Source: an uncultured bacterium
GTDB lineage: Bacteria > Verrucomicrobiota > Kiritimatiellia > RFP12 > UBA1067
Direction of reading: 5' to 3'
Assembly: GCA_902773475.1 (NCBI GenBank)
Contig: CACYEO010000131.1
Span: 1-18,598, forward strand
DNA: 18,598 nucleotides
Made by a program: the position numbers and the translations under genes. Positions 1 to 6,502 of the stretch are shown in pieces. Below the pieces are notes generated by a model. It made no database searches, was not told where the DNA came from, and saw nothing but the letters and a program-made list of their open reading frames with translations. How positions within the stretch are numbered: position 1 is the first letter of the stretch; every line of letters begins with the position of its first letter.

Positions 1-2420
1 ATCTGCAACGCTTTCGTATACGCATCGGGATTGCGCGCCTCCACCGCGGCCCAGATCACTTCTTCAAAAGGCATGTGCGGGACGGCCCCGGCGCCGCGCG
101 CCGCATCCGCGCGTTCTTTGTCGGCAAGGCGCCTGCCTTTGTACGTCGCGGGGTCGGCGAGCCGCTCCACGGTCTTGAGGTAGATGGCGGACGCGGCGGG
201 ATCTTTCAGAAACGCGTCTCCCGCCCACGCGACAGCCTCGGAAAAGAAACCGGGCGTTCCCTGCTGCGCAAGTGTGACTGAATCGAAAAGCTCGGCGCAG
301 GCCGCGGGATCCCCGCCAAGGAGTTTCGCATGGCCGCGCAGCACGGACTGGAAATCGAACGTCTCGCGGGTGCGATACGCGCTTTCGCGCATTTTAGAAT
401 GGATTTCGCGAAGGAGTTTCAGCATCTGCGCGCGCGACAGCGACTTCGCCGCGCGATCCAGACAGGAGTCTACCGTCTCCCAGCCGCTCCAGGGCGACGC
501 CGCCATCGTAGACGCGGCGCGCCTGGCGGCCGCAGCCCACACCGCGTCCGGCGCATCTACGGCGCCGAGCCAATCGCGGTAGGAGCGCCATGCCAGCACG
601 TTGCACGGGCATATTCCCGTAGCGGCCGCGTACGCGGATTCCACGGCCTGGGAATATTTCTCCGCGCCGCCGTTTTTCTTCTTCTCCATGCGTCGGACCG
701 TTTCCGCGAGCCGCCGGTTGCGTTCCGAAAGCGCCGCAGCCCCGGGATCTGCGTACATTGCGTCGAGCGCGGGAAGCGAATACAGCCCGGGCCCGAGTAT
801 CGACCAGCCGGGCCGCGTCCGTTTCTTGATGTAGTTGTGTATCGCCCAGTTCTCCCCGCGCTTTTTCAAAAGGTACGCGAGATGCCCGGGCTGTCCAGCC
901 GTGACAGACATGATTCCGTGAGAGGCGGCGGTGCGGGACGAATATGTGGAAAGCGCCCCGCAGACGCCTCCCACGCGCTCGACGACTTCCGCCCAGCGGC
1001 GCAGCCACAGCCAGGGCTCGTAATAATGCGGCCCGTGGATAGATTCGCCGAAACAGTTGAAAAGACGGTACGGAACGCGCCAGAGGACAGACGGGTACTT
1101 TTCGCGCTTTCCGGTGAATGCGCGGTTGACTACGGGGATTTCGCCGGGATCGTATCCCTGGTTCACCACGCAGCGCCACTCCACGCATGTGTTCCTGGCG
1201 GCGTCGGAATGCATTCTGCCTTCCGCGCAGATGCGCATGTACGCAAGATACCGCATGACGTTTTCTTCGTCGCGCCCCGGACGGCAGTTCAGCGCCAGCG
1301 CGGTGGCCAGCCGCCTGCCTTCGTCAGTCGCAAGCATCCATCCGCGCGTATCGTTCCAGTGCAGCAGCGCGAGAGTTTCAAGAGCCGCGCCCCATCCGTG
1401 TTTCGCGGTTCCCGATCCGGCGAACTCTTCCATCCAGACGGGATCGTTGAAAAAATCGTCCAGGAACTCCACGCCGCCTTCGAGCGCGGCTATGCGCGCA
1501 ACCGCCCCGGCGCCGGCTTCGGCCATTATCCACGCGCGGTCGAGACCGGCCGAATCCGCGGGATTCGAATCAGGCCGCGCCTCGGGCGGAAGCCTTACGG
1601 CGCATTCGAGCGACCGTTCGAAAATCACGCTCTGCGGCGTGTCGCGGAACGACACTCCGCCGGGACTGCGGCGGAACGCGGCGCGCCTCCTGCCGGAAGC
1701 GGACGATGCAGGATCGAGGCGCGGCAGAGCCGCGGCGGGAAGCGGACGCAGAAACGCAGGGCGCTCTTCGCGCGGAATTGCCGAGCGTATCAGATCGAAC
1801 GATCCTTCCGGCTCCTGCGGCGCATCCGCGGCGGGAGCGTCGAGTCCGTCGTCCATGCCGTCCGGTGGAGGGTCGTAATCGTCCGGCTCGTCGTATACGA
1901 CCGGGACGTCTACGGTAGACGCTATTTCCGGCAGAGCGTCATCCGTCTCCCCGGCCGGAACAGGAATGCCGGCGGTCCCCGGCTCCTCTGTTTCCTTCTC
2001 TTCCGCAACGACCGCAGGCTGAACGTTTTCAGCAGGCTTGGCGGGTTCTTCCTCCGCATACTCCGGCGGAGGCTCCTGCGCGACGGCCTTCGCCGCGAGA
2101 GGAGAAGGCGCATCGGCCGTCTGCGGCGGAACGGCGGATTTCAGCGCGCGGAACGCATAAAACGCGCCTGCGCCGGCAAGCGCCACGACGGCAAGCGTTA
2201 TCGCAAGCGGCAAAAGAGGGAAAGAACGCTCCCGGGCGCGACGCGGCAGGACCGGCGGCGCGGAACGCGGACGGACAATCTTGCGCGGCGGCGCGGCGCG
2301 GCGTGCGGCGGCGGCATGTCCGGTGCCGCACACGGGACAGATGAAACGCGCGGCGCCGGCGGGCGGTACGATTTCCGTGCCGCATACGGGGCATACGAAA
2401 TTGCGTCCGGGCTGCGTCAT
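1..2420 (-). CDS. Zinc-ribbon, single-pass membrane protein with possible transglutaminase-like Cys/His domain (partial)
   Basis: Reading from ATG at 2420 the frame stays open for about 806 codons to the window edge, so the C-terminus is missing. Residues 10-31 form a zinc ribbon from two CPVCGT knuckles (C10, C13, C28, C31). A basic stretch precedes one membrane segment at about 67-90, followed by a Pro/Glu/Asp-rich linker to about 190. The large remainder contains GGVCGALS (Cys487) and QPGHLAYLL (His513) with W and N residues shortly after, which recalls transglutaminase-like folds, where a Cys follows a GxC turn and a His follows downstream. That assignment is inference; the Cys-His spacing is shorter than usual. 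The topology suggests a cytoplasmic ribbon and an external domain. The ATG overlaps the stop of the upstream gene (ATGA), so the two are translationally coupled. The antisense strand also has long open frames, which I regard as shadows of GC-rich coding. Confidence 0.85.
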   Translation of the reverse strand, partial: MTQPGRNFVCPVCGTEIVPPAGAARFICPVCGTGHAAAARRAAPPRKIVRPRSAPPVLPRRARERSFPLLPLAITLAVVALAGAGAFYAFRALKSAVPPQTADAPSPLAAKAVAQEPPPEYAEEEPAKPAENVQPAVVAEEKETEEPGTAGIPVPAGETDDALPEIASTVDVPVVYDEPDDYDPPPDGMDDGLDAPAADAPQEPEGSFDLIRSAIPREERPAFLRPLPAAALPRLDPASSASGRRRAAFRRSPGGVSFRDTPQSVIFERSLECAVRLPPEARPDSNPADSAGLDRAWIMAEAGAGAVARIAALEGGVEFLDDFFNDPVWMEEFAGSGTAKHGWGAALETLALLHWNDTRGWMLATDEGRRLATALALNCRPGRDEENVMRYLAYMRICAEGRMHSDAARNTCVEWRCVVNQGYDPGEIPVVNRAFTGKREKYPSVLWRVPYRLFNCFGESIHGPHYYEPWLWLRRWAEVVERVGGVCGALSTYSSRTAASHGIMSVTAGQPGHLAYLLKKRGENWAIHNYIKKRTRPGWSILGPGLYSLPALDAMYADPGAAALSERNRRLAETVRRMEKKKNGGAEKYSQAVESAYAAATGICPCNVLAWRSYRDWLGAVDAPDAVWAAAARRAASTMAASPWSGWETVDSCLDRAAKSLSRAQMLKLLREIHSKMRESAYRTRETFDFQSVLRGHAKLLGGDPAACAELFDSVTLAQQGTPGFFSEAVAWAGDAFLKDPAASAIYLKTVERLADPATYKGRRLADKERADAARGAGAVPHMPFEEVIWAAVEARNPDAYTKALQ

Positions 2421-3787
2421 TTTCCCGTCCCCTTCCCGGCTGGCGGCGCAACGGTTCCGCGCGCGGCGCGCCCGCGCGGACGCAGCACGCGGCGGTGCAC
2501 GTTGAACGAAACCGCGCAACCGGCGCCCTCGGCGTCCGCTCTTCCGAAAACATCCACATGCGTGACCATATCCGCGAACTCCGGATTGAAACGCAGCGAA
2601 AACACCGTTTCCAGGCCGTCGGCGGAAACTTGCGGTTTCACAGCCTCCGCAAGAACGCGGCCGCGTTCGCGCAGGACTATCCTGTCTATCGAAAATTCTC
2701 CGCCGGTTCCGTCGCGACGGAACGAGATATCGTACACTCCTGCGTCGCGGAACGCTTCTTTCACGCCGTAATGCACCGTGACCTTGAATTCCGGCGCGCT
2801 CATGTGTTTTGCGCTCCAGCCGATGCGCACTGCGGGCGGCGGATCGCCAAGCCGCTTCATCCATCCCACCGCAGCCGCGCCCCACAGCGTGGAATAGTCC
2901 ATTTCCGCGATCTCGGAAAGGAGTTTGATGTTTTCCGCTTCACGGTACGGATCGTCGCGGTGCAGCGCGAACTCCGCCATCAGGAGCGCCTGTTTCTGTT
3001 CAGTGGAAAGATGCGCGGAGGATTTCGATTTCTCGGCTTCGAGGAATTTCCGGCCTCCTTCGATGTCGCCGTCCTCGCGGAATTTGGTCGCCTTCGCGAC
3101 GGTTCCGATGCCGTCGCCCGCGGTGAAGCGCCGCCGCCAGCCCGTGGAATCGTTCGGATCCTGTTCGGCCATTCTGTCCCAGACGCGTTTGCATGCGGCC
3201 TCGCCGCGCAATACCGCAATGCCGCCCGCCTGTTCCTCCATGGCGGCCAGGAACTCGCCGCAAAGCTCCGCAGACTCTGCGCGCAGTTTCTTGAAAGCCG
3301 GAACGAGGTATTTTTTCTCGAGCGCCTTTTTACGCGCGGCGGCTTCTTCGAGATCAGCCGCGAGCTCCTCCGGAGAAAGCCCGGCGGAGAGGTTTTCCTT
3401 CACCAGGAAAAGCCCGCCCCGTCCGTCGCCCGCGAAGAGCGCGGGAAGTTTGTGCGAATCGAGTCCGGGGACCGCCGCGTACGCATTGCGTTTTTCCCAG
3501 TCGGCGCGGGCCTTGCCACCGGGGGGGGGATTTTCGCGGTCGTCGCGGAATGCGCAGAGATACCTGCCGCGCGTGGCTGCGGCGAAAGCGGGGGATTTGA
3601 GCATCGCGGCGATTTCCGTCCCGGCGGGAGACCAGTCCTCGCCGTACGCAAGGACGATCCATCCCTTGTCGCGCGCGCGCGCTTCGTCGAAAACCGTGCG
3701 CGGAGGCTTTCCGGCGGCCGGGGCGGACAGGACCGCCGCTGCGGACAATGCGCATATCGCGCGACGGATCATGGCGGTTCGTTTCAT
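2417..3787 (-). CDS. Secreted thioredoxin-like protein without redox cysteines
   Basis: This encodes 456 residues. The start is placed at ATG 3787 because it opens a typical signal peptide (MKRTAMIRR, then a hydrophobic Ala/Leu core ending near SAPAAG); an ATG five codons later is equally possible. Neither has a strong ribosome site. Residues about 30-150 look like a thioredoxin-type fold: a beta strand (GWIVLAYGEDWSPAG) where the usual WCxxC has become WSPAG, so both redox cysteines are gone. A helical, Lys/Glu-rich middle and a beta-rich C-terminal third follow, with no family I recognise. The protein is probably periplasmic or outer-envelope. It lies 29 bases after the acyltransferase gene and its TGA overlaps the next ATG, so all three are likely one operon. 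The function is unknown; a binding or scaffold role is more likely than a redox one. Confidence 0.8.
   Translation of the reverse strand: MKRTAMIRRAICALSAAAVLSAPAAGKPPRTVFDEARARDKGWIVLAYGEDWSPAGTEIAAMLKSPAFAAATRGRYLCAFRDDRENPPPGGKARADWEKRNAYAAVPGLDSHKLPALFAGDGRGGLFLVKENLSAGLSPEELAADLEEAAARKKALEKKYLVPAFKKLRAESAELCGEFLAAMEEQAGGIAVLRGEAACKRVWDRMAEQDPNDSTGWRRRFTAGDGIGTVAKATKFREDGDIEGGRKFLEAEKSKSSAHLSTEQKQALLMAEFALHRDDPYREAENIKLLSEIAEMDYSTLWGAAAVGWMKRLGDPPPAVRIGWSAKHMSAPEFKVTVHYGVKEAFRDAGVYDISFRRDGTGGEFSIDRIVLRERGRVLAEAVKPQVSADGLETVFSLRFNPEFADMVTHVDVFGRADAEGAGCAVSFNVHRRVLRPRGRAARGTVAPPAGKGTGK
3531..3539. repeat. Homopolymer of nine G (C on the coding strand) inside a gene
   Basis: Nine identical bases lie within the secreted thioredoxin-like gene and encode the prolines of NPPPGG. 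The reading frame is intact as given. Such tracts are prone to polymerase slippage, so a one-base change would truncate the protein. Confidence 0.9.
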
Positions 3788-3816
3788 TTCGTTGGGGGCG
3801 GACGCGAGGATGCACG

Positions 3817-4740
3817 TCAAAGCGGCTGCAGGAGCCACCGTTTGTTGTACCAGTACCACTGCCCGGGCGTTTTCATTATCTCGGCGTTTATGAGAGCCAT
3901 GGCTTCGCGCATGATGCGTTCCGCTTCCAGCCTGCGGCGCTCCGATTTGACCGGCGCGTCAGGCCATTCGCTTTCGGGGCGCGGCTCGATAGTCGCAAGG
4001 TGGTGGAACGAATGGTTCGAGCCGTTGCGGCGCAGGACGGCCACGACCACGGGAGATCCGTTGGCAAGCGCGAACGACGCGCCTGCGCGCGATATGTTCG
4101 CCTCCCCGCCGAGAAAAGGCACCGTTACGTCGCGGCGCGGAACGCGCAGATCGGGGAGGATCGCGAAAGAGCGCCCGCCGCGGAGCCGCGAAACTATATC
4201 GCGCGTGACGCCGGCCGAGCCGCGTATCACCACCTCCATGCCGGTCGAGCGCATACGGTTGATCCAGGCGTCGACATGCGGATTGCTCTGGCGCGCCGCG
4301 AGGGCGAAAAGATGCACCCCGTGCCGCGCAAGCGCCCACGCCGCGAGATCCCAGTTGCCCATGTGCGGCACCATGATCACCACGCCGCGCCCGCGCGCCT
4401 CGAGTTCGCGCACGCGCGACGCGTACTCCGCGATGTCCGCGACATGCCTGTCCATCCAGACGCGGTCGAGCTTCGGCGCGCGTATCATGTCCACGGCGTT
4501 GCAGAGCATGTTCGCGAGGGATTCGCGCGCGATGCGTTTCGCATCGCGGCGGGAAATGCCGGGGAATACCGATTCGATGCGCGAAAGCGTCCGGGCGCGC
4601 TTGAAGCGGAAGACGGAAAACATGACGCGGGCGGCGGCGCGCGCGATTGCAAGCGCGACCACGTGCGGTATCGCGTTGACGCAGCCTACTGCGCCGCGCA
4701 AAAGCAGATATTCGGCCCTGCTGCGGAAAGGGGATTTCAA
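3817..4740 (-). CDS. lpxL: Lipid A biosynthesis lauroyl/myristoyl acyltransferase family (LpxL/HtrB-like)
   Basis: This encodes 307 residues, close to the usual length of about 306. The family transfers an acyl chain from acyl carrier protein to the Kdo-lipid A precursor at the inner membrane. The catalytic HxxxxD motif is present as HMGNWD (about 126-131), followed by a LPDLRVPRRDVTVPFLGG segment and the C-terminal PGQWYWYNKRW signature. An N-terminal hydrophobic stretch (about 20-45) fits a membrane anchor. I chose a TTG start at 4740 because a GGAGG ribosome site (bases 4747-4751) lies six bases upstream, the length then fits, and no in-frame ATG or GTG lies between the predicted transcription start and this codon. 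The substrate could be a different lysophospholipid or glycolipid; which acyl position it serves cannot be told. It heads a three-gene operon with two envelope proteins. Confidence 0.92.
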   Translation of the reverse strand: MKSPFRSRAEYLLLRGAVGCVNAIPHVVALAIARAAARVMFSVFRFKRARTLSRIESVFPGISRRDAKRIARESLANMLCNAVDMIRAPKLDRVWMDRHVADIAEYASRVRELEARGRGVVIMVPHMGNWDLAAWALARHGVHLFALAARQSNPHVDAWINRMRSTGMEVVIRGSAGVTRDIVSRLRGGRSFAILPDLRVPRRDVTVPFLGGEANISRAGASFALANGSPVVVAVLRRNGSNHSFHHLATIEPRPESEWPDAPVKSERRRLEAERIMREAMALINAEIMKTPGQWYWYNKRWLLQPL

Positions 4741-4778
4741 CGGCCGCCTCCGGCTTCGCTCTCGCGGATTGATGTCAT
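4737..4778 (-). CDS. Short leader ORF (13 codons), probably leaderless, coupled to lpxL
   Basis: ATG at 4778 opens the peptide MTSIRESEAGGGR. Its TGA (4739-4737) overlaps the TTG start of the acyltransferase gene as TTGA. The ATG lies six bases after a TAAAAT -10 box, so transcription is predicted to start at the A of the ATG and the leader peptide would be read from a leaderless mRNA. The ribosome site for lpxL lies inside this ORF. The likely role is to deliver ribosomes to the weak TTG start by termination-reinitiation. No attenuator hairpin or run of regulatory codons is visible. Confidence 0.5.
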   Translation of the reverse strand: MTSIRESEAGGGR

Positions 4779-4784
4779 GGCGCA

Positions 4785-4813
4785 ATTTTACCACCCGCGC
4801 CCCCGCTCCGCAA
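4785..4813 (-). promoter_or_regulatory. Promoter for leader ORF-lpxL operon
   Basis: On the minus strand there is a -35 TTGCGG (4813-4808), a 17-base spacer ending in TGG, and a -10 TAAAAT (4790-4785). The TG two bases before the -10 makes it an extended -10. Transcription should start near 4778. Confidence 0.65.
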
Positions 4814-4872
4814 GCCGAAACACGATTGCGCCGGCGGGAAGCAAATCTGCGGCGCGCGGGAAAAATTCCCGG

Positions 4873-4901
4873 TTGCACGCCCGAACGCCATTTGATACAC
4901 T
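4873..4901 (+). promoter_or_regulatory. Promoter for tRNA-His
   Basis: A -35 TTGCAC (4873-4878), a 17-base spacer and a -10 TACACT (4896-4901) with TG at 4893-4894 (extended -10). Transcription would start near 4908, about 15 bases before the mature tRNA. It is divergent from the lpxL promoter. Confidence 0.6.
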
Positions 4902-4922
4902 ACGCGAACCGTTACCGCAAGT

Positions 4923-4999
4923 GGCGAGAGTAGCTCAATTGGTAGAGCACCAGATTGTGGATCTGGGTGTTGCGGGATCGTGCCCCGTCTCTTGCCCCA
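4923..4999 (+). tRNA. tRNA-His (anticodon GTG)
   Basis: A complete cloverleaf of 77 bases including the extra G-1 and an encoded CCA. The acceptor stem is GCGAGAG paired with CTCTTGC, and G-1 faces C73, the histidine identity pair. The D stem is GCTC/GAGC; the anticodon stem CCAGA/TCTGG frames the loop TTGTGGA with anticodon GTG. The variable loop is five bases and the T stem is GCGGG/CCCGT. Oddities: the third acceptor pair is G3-T70, the wobble that normally marks tRNA-Ala; and the T loop is ATCGTGC, so the usual T54/A58 pair is swapped to A54/T58. It is probably functional, because all stems close. Confidence 0.95.
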
Positions 5000-5062
5000 T
5001 TCCTTTTTGAATGTCCAGGCGGTTGCGGTCTCCCCGTCCGGAAAGCCGCCCGCGCAGGAACG

Positions 5063-6439
5063 CTATCTGCTTTCCGCCGCAAGAGCGGCCGTCAGACAGT
5101 ATCCCCATTCCATCGCGCACTCGAACTGGTCAAGACCATAGGATTCGTTCGGAGAGTGGATATGGTCTTCCTCCCGGCCGAATCCAGCGAGAAGAGGCGC
5201 TGCCCCGGTCGCTTTGGCCAGAACCGAAACGACGGGTATCGACGCGCCGTCCCACTGGAAGCCCGCGCCGCGGGGATCGATTTGCGCCAGTACGCGCCTG
5301 GCGAGAGCGAACACGGGGGAGGAGAGCGGCAGGCGGAAACCCGGCGCCCCGGGACGCACGTCCGAAATCTCCATCTTCATTCCGCGCGGAACATGCTTTT
5401 CAAGGTGCGCGCGCAGAAGGTCCATCGTCCGCTCCGCCCTCTGGTCGGGAACGAGGCGCATGGAAAGTTTCATGAAAGCCGACGCCGGTATGACCGTCTT
5501 CGCGCCGGGACCGCCGTATCCGCCGTGTATGCCGTTCACCTCGACCGTAGGCATGAACGAATTGCGCTCGACCATGCCGAGGCCGGCCTGTCCGCCGACC
5601 GGACGGCATCCGGTCTCGCGCGCGTACGCCTCTTCGCCGATCGCGTCGGCGCGCGCCGCTTCAAGCTCTTCCGCCGAGGGCGCGGAAACTTCGTCGTAGA
5701 AACCTTCGACCGCTATGCGCCCGTCCGCATCGTGCAGGGAAGCCGCAAGTTCCGCAATGCCCTGCGCGGGATTCGGCGCAAGCCCCCCGTGCGTGCCTGA
5801 ATGCAAATCGTATGCCGGGCCGGAGAGCGTGACGGTGCAGCTCGCGACGCCTCTGAGACCGGCGACTATCGAAGGCCTGCCGTCTGCCGCGGCATGGGTG
5901 TCGCACACCGCAAGCACATCGGCGCGCAGGCGCGGCGCGAGTTCGCCGGCAAGAGCCGAAACCGCGGTCGATCCGGATTCCTCCTGGCCTTCGAGTATGA
6001 TTTTCACCGTCGGGAGTTTTTTGCCTTCCTCGACAAGAGCCCTCACGCCTTCGAGAAACGCGAACCACTGCCCTTTGTCGTCCTGCGCGCCGCGGCAGTA
6101 CACGCGGCCGCCTTTCAGCACAGGCTCGAACGGCGGCGTCTCCCAGGCTTCGACGGGATCTTCCGGCTGCACGTCGTAATGGCCGTAGAAAAGCATCGAC
6201 GGCGAACCGGGTTCGCCGGGGCGCTCCGCAAGCACTATGGGCGGCGCGGAGGGGAAACGGGGGCTTGTGAAAAGTTCCGCCTTGAATCCCGGAATCTTTT
6301 CAATGTGGTTTTTTATCCACGCGGCGCAGTTTGCGCAGTCTCCGAGACGCGAAGGATCCGCCCCGACGGACTGGAAGCGGAGAAGTTCGAAATAATCGCC
6401 GAGTATCCGGCTGCGGTTGCGTTCAAGAAGTTTTTCCAT
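5063..6439 (-). CDS. M20 family metallopeptidase (dipeptidase/deacylase)
   Basis: This encodes 458 residues, typical for M20 dipeptidase-like enzymes, which hydrolyse dipeptides or acylated amino acids with two zinc ions in the cytoplasm. The metal set is visible: GHYDVQP (H87, D89), RGAQDDKGQ (bridging D120), EGQEESGS (catalytic and metal glutamates near 153-154), CDTHAAADG (D180) and HIHSPNES near residue 423. The dimerisation-domain motif DLHSGTHGG is also present. There is no signal peptide. It is most like the carnosinase/DUG1-type group rather than DapE or ArgE, but the substrate cannot be fixed. The ATG at 6439 has no ribosome site; instead a -10 box ends six bases before it, so the message is predicted to be leaderless. 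The YfhO-like gene ends 63 bases upstream on the same strand. Confidence 0.95.
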   Translation of the reverse strand: MEKLLERNRSRILGDYFELLRFQSVGADPSRLGDCANCAAWIKNHIEKIPGFKAELFTSPRFPSAPPIVLAERPGEPGSPSMLFYGHYDVQPEDPVEAWETPPFEPVLKGGRVYCRGAQDDKGQWFAFLEGVRALVEEGKKLPTVKIILEGQEESGSTAVSALAGELAPRLRADVLAVCDTHAAADGRPSIVAGLRGVASCTVTLSGPAYDLHSGTHGGLAPNPAQGIAELAASLHDADGRIAVEGFYDEVSAPSAEELEAARADAIGEEAYARETGCRPVGGQAGLGMVERNSFMPTVEVNGIHGGYGGPGAKTVIPASAFMKLSMRLVPDQRAERTMDLLRAHLEKHVPRGMKMEISDVRPGAPGFRLPLSSPVFALARRVLAQIDPRGAGFQWDGASIPVVSVLAKATGAAPLLAGFGREEDHIHSPNESYGLDQFECAMEWGYCLTAALAAESR

Positions 6440-6445
6440 GCGCCG

Positions 6446-6474
6446 AGTTTACCAATCCCGCCCGCCCCGCGCAA
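6446..6474 (-). promoter_or_regulatory. Promoter for a leaderless M20 peptidase mRNA
   Basis: On the minus strand: -35 TTGCGC (6474-6469), a 17-base spacer ending in TGG, and -10 TAAACT (6451-6446). Six bases separate the -10 from the ATG, so the predicted +1 is the A of the start codon. Confidence 0.6.
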
Positions 6475-6502
6475 GGCGCGCCGGAACCCGGCCGCGGAAA
6501 AA

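Larger units (their letters stand above)
4779..5062. other. Intergenic stretch holding tRNA-His and divergent promoters
   Basis: Apart from the tRNA, its promoter and the lpxL promoter I see no gene here. Between the tRNA end and the M20 gene (5000-5062) there is a short T run and a weak 5-base stem (5018-5022 with 5046-5050, a long loop), not a convincing terminator on either strand. Confidence 0.7.

Noticed and set aside
330..2771. Very long plus-strand open frame (813 codons), and similar ones at 2495-4933 and 8723-11149
   Set aside because: They are antisense to genes with clear motifs, operon spacing and start signals; they are rich in Arg/Ala/Pro without recognisable domains, as expected for shadows in GC-rich DNA.
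4741..4878. N-terminal extension of the LpxL-like protein to ATG 4878
   Set aside because: The promoter -10 lies inside this extension, so it would not be transcribed; the extra residues are Arg-rich and unlike the family.
5018..5050. GGCGG/CCGCC inverted repeat between tRNA-His and the M20 gene as a terminator
   Set aside because: The stem is only five pairs with a loop of over twenty bases and no T run follows on either strand.
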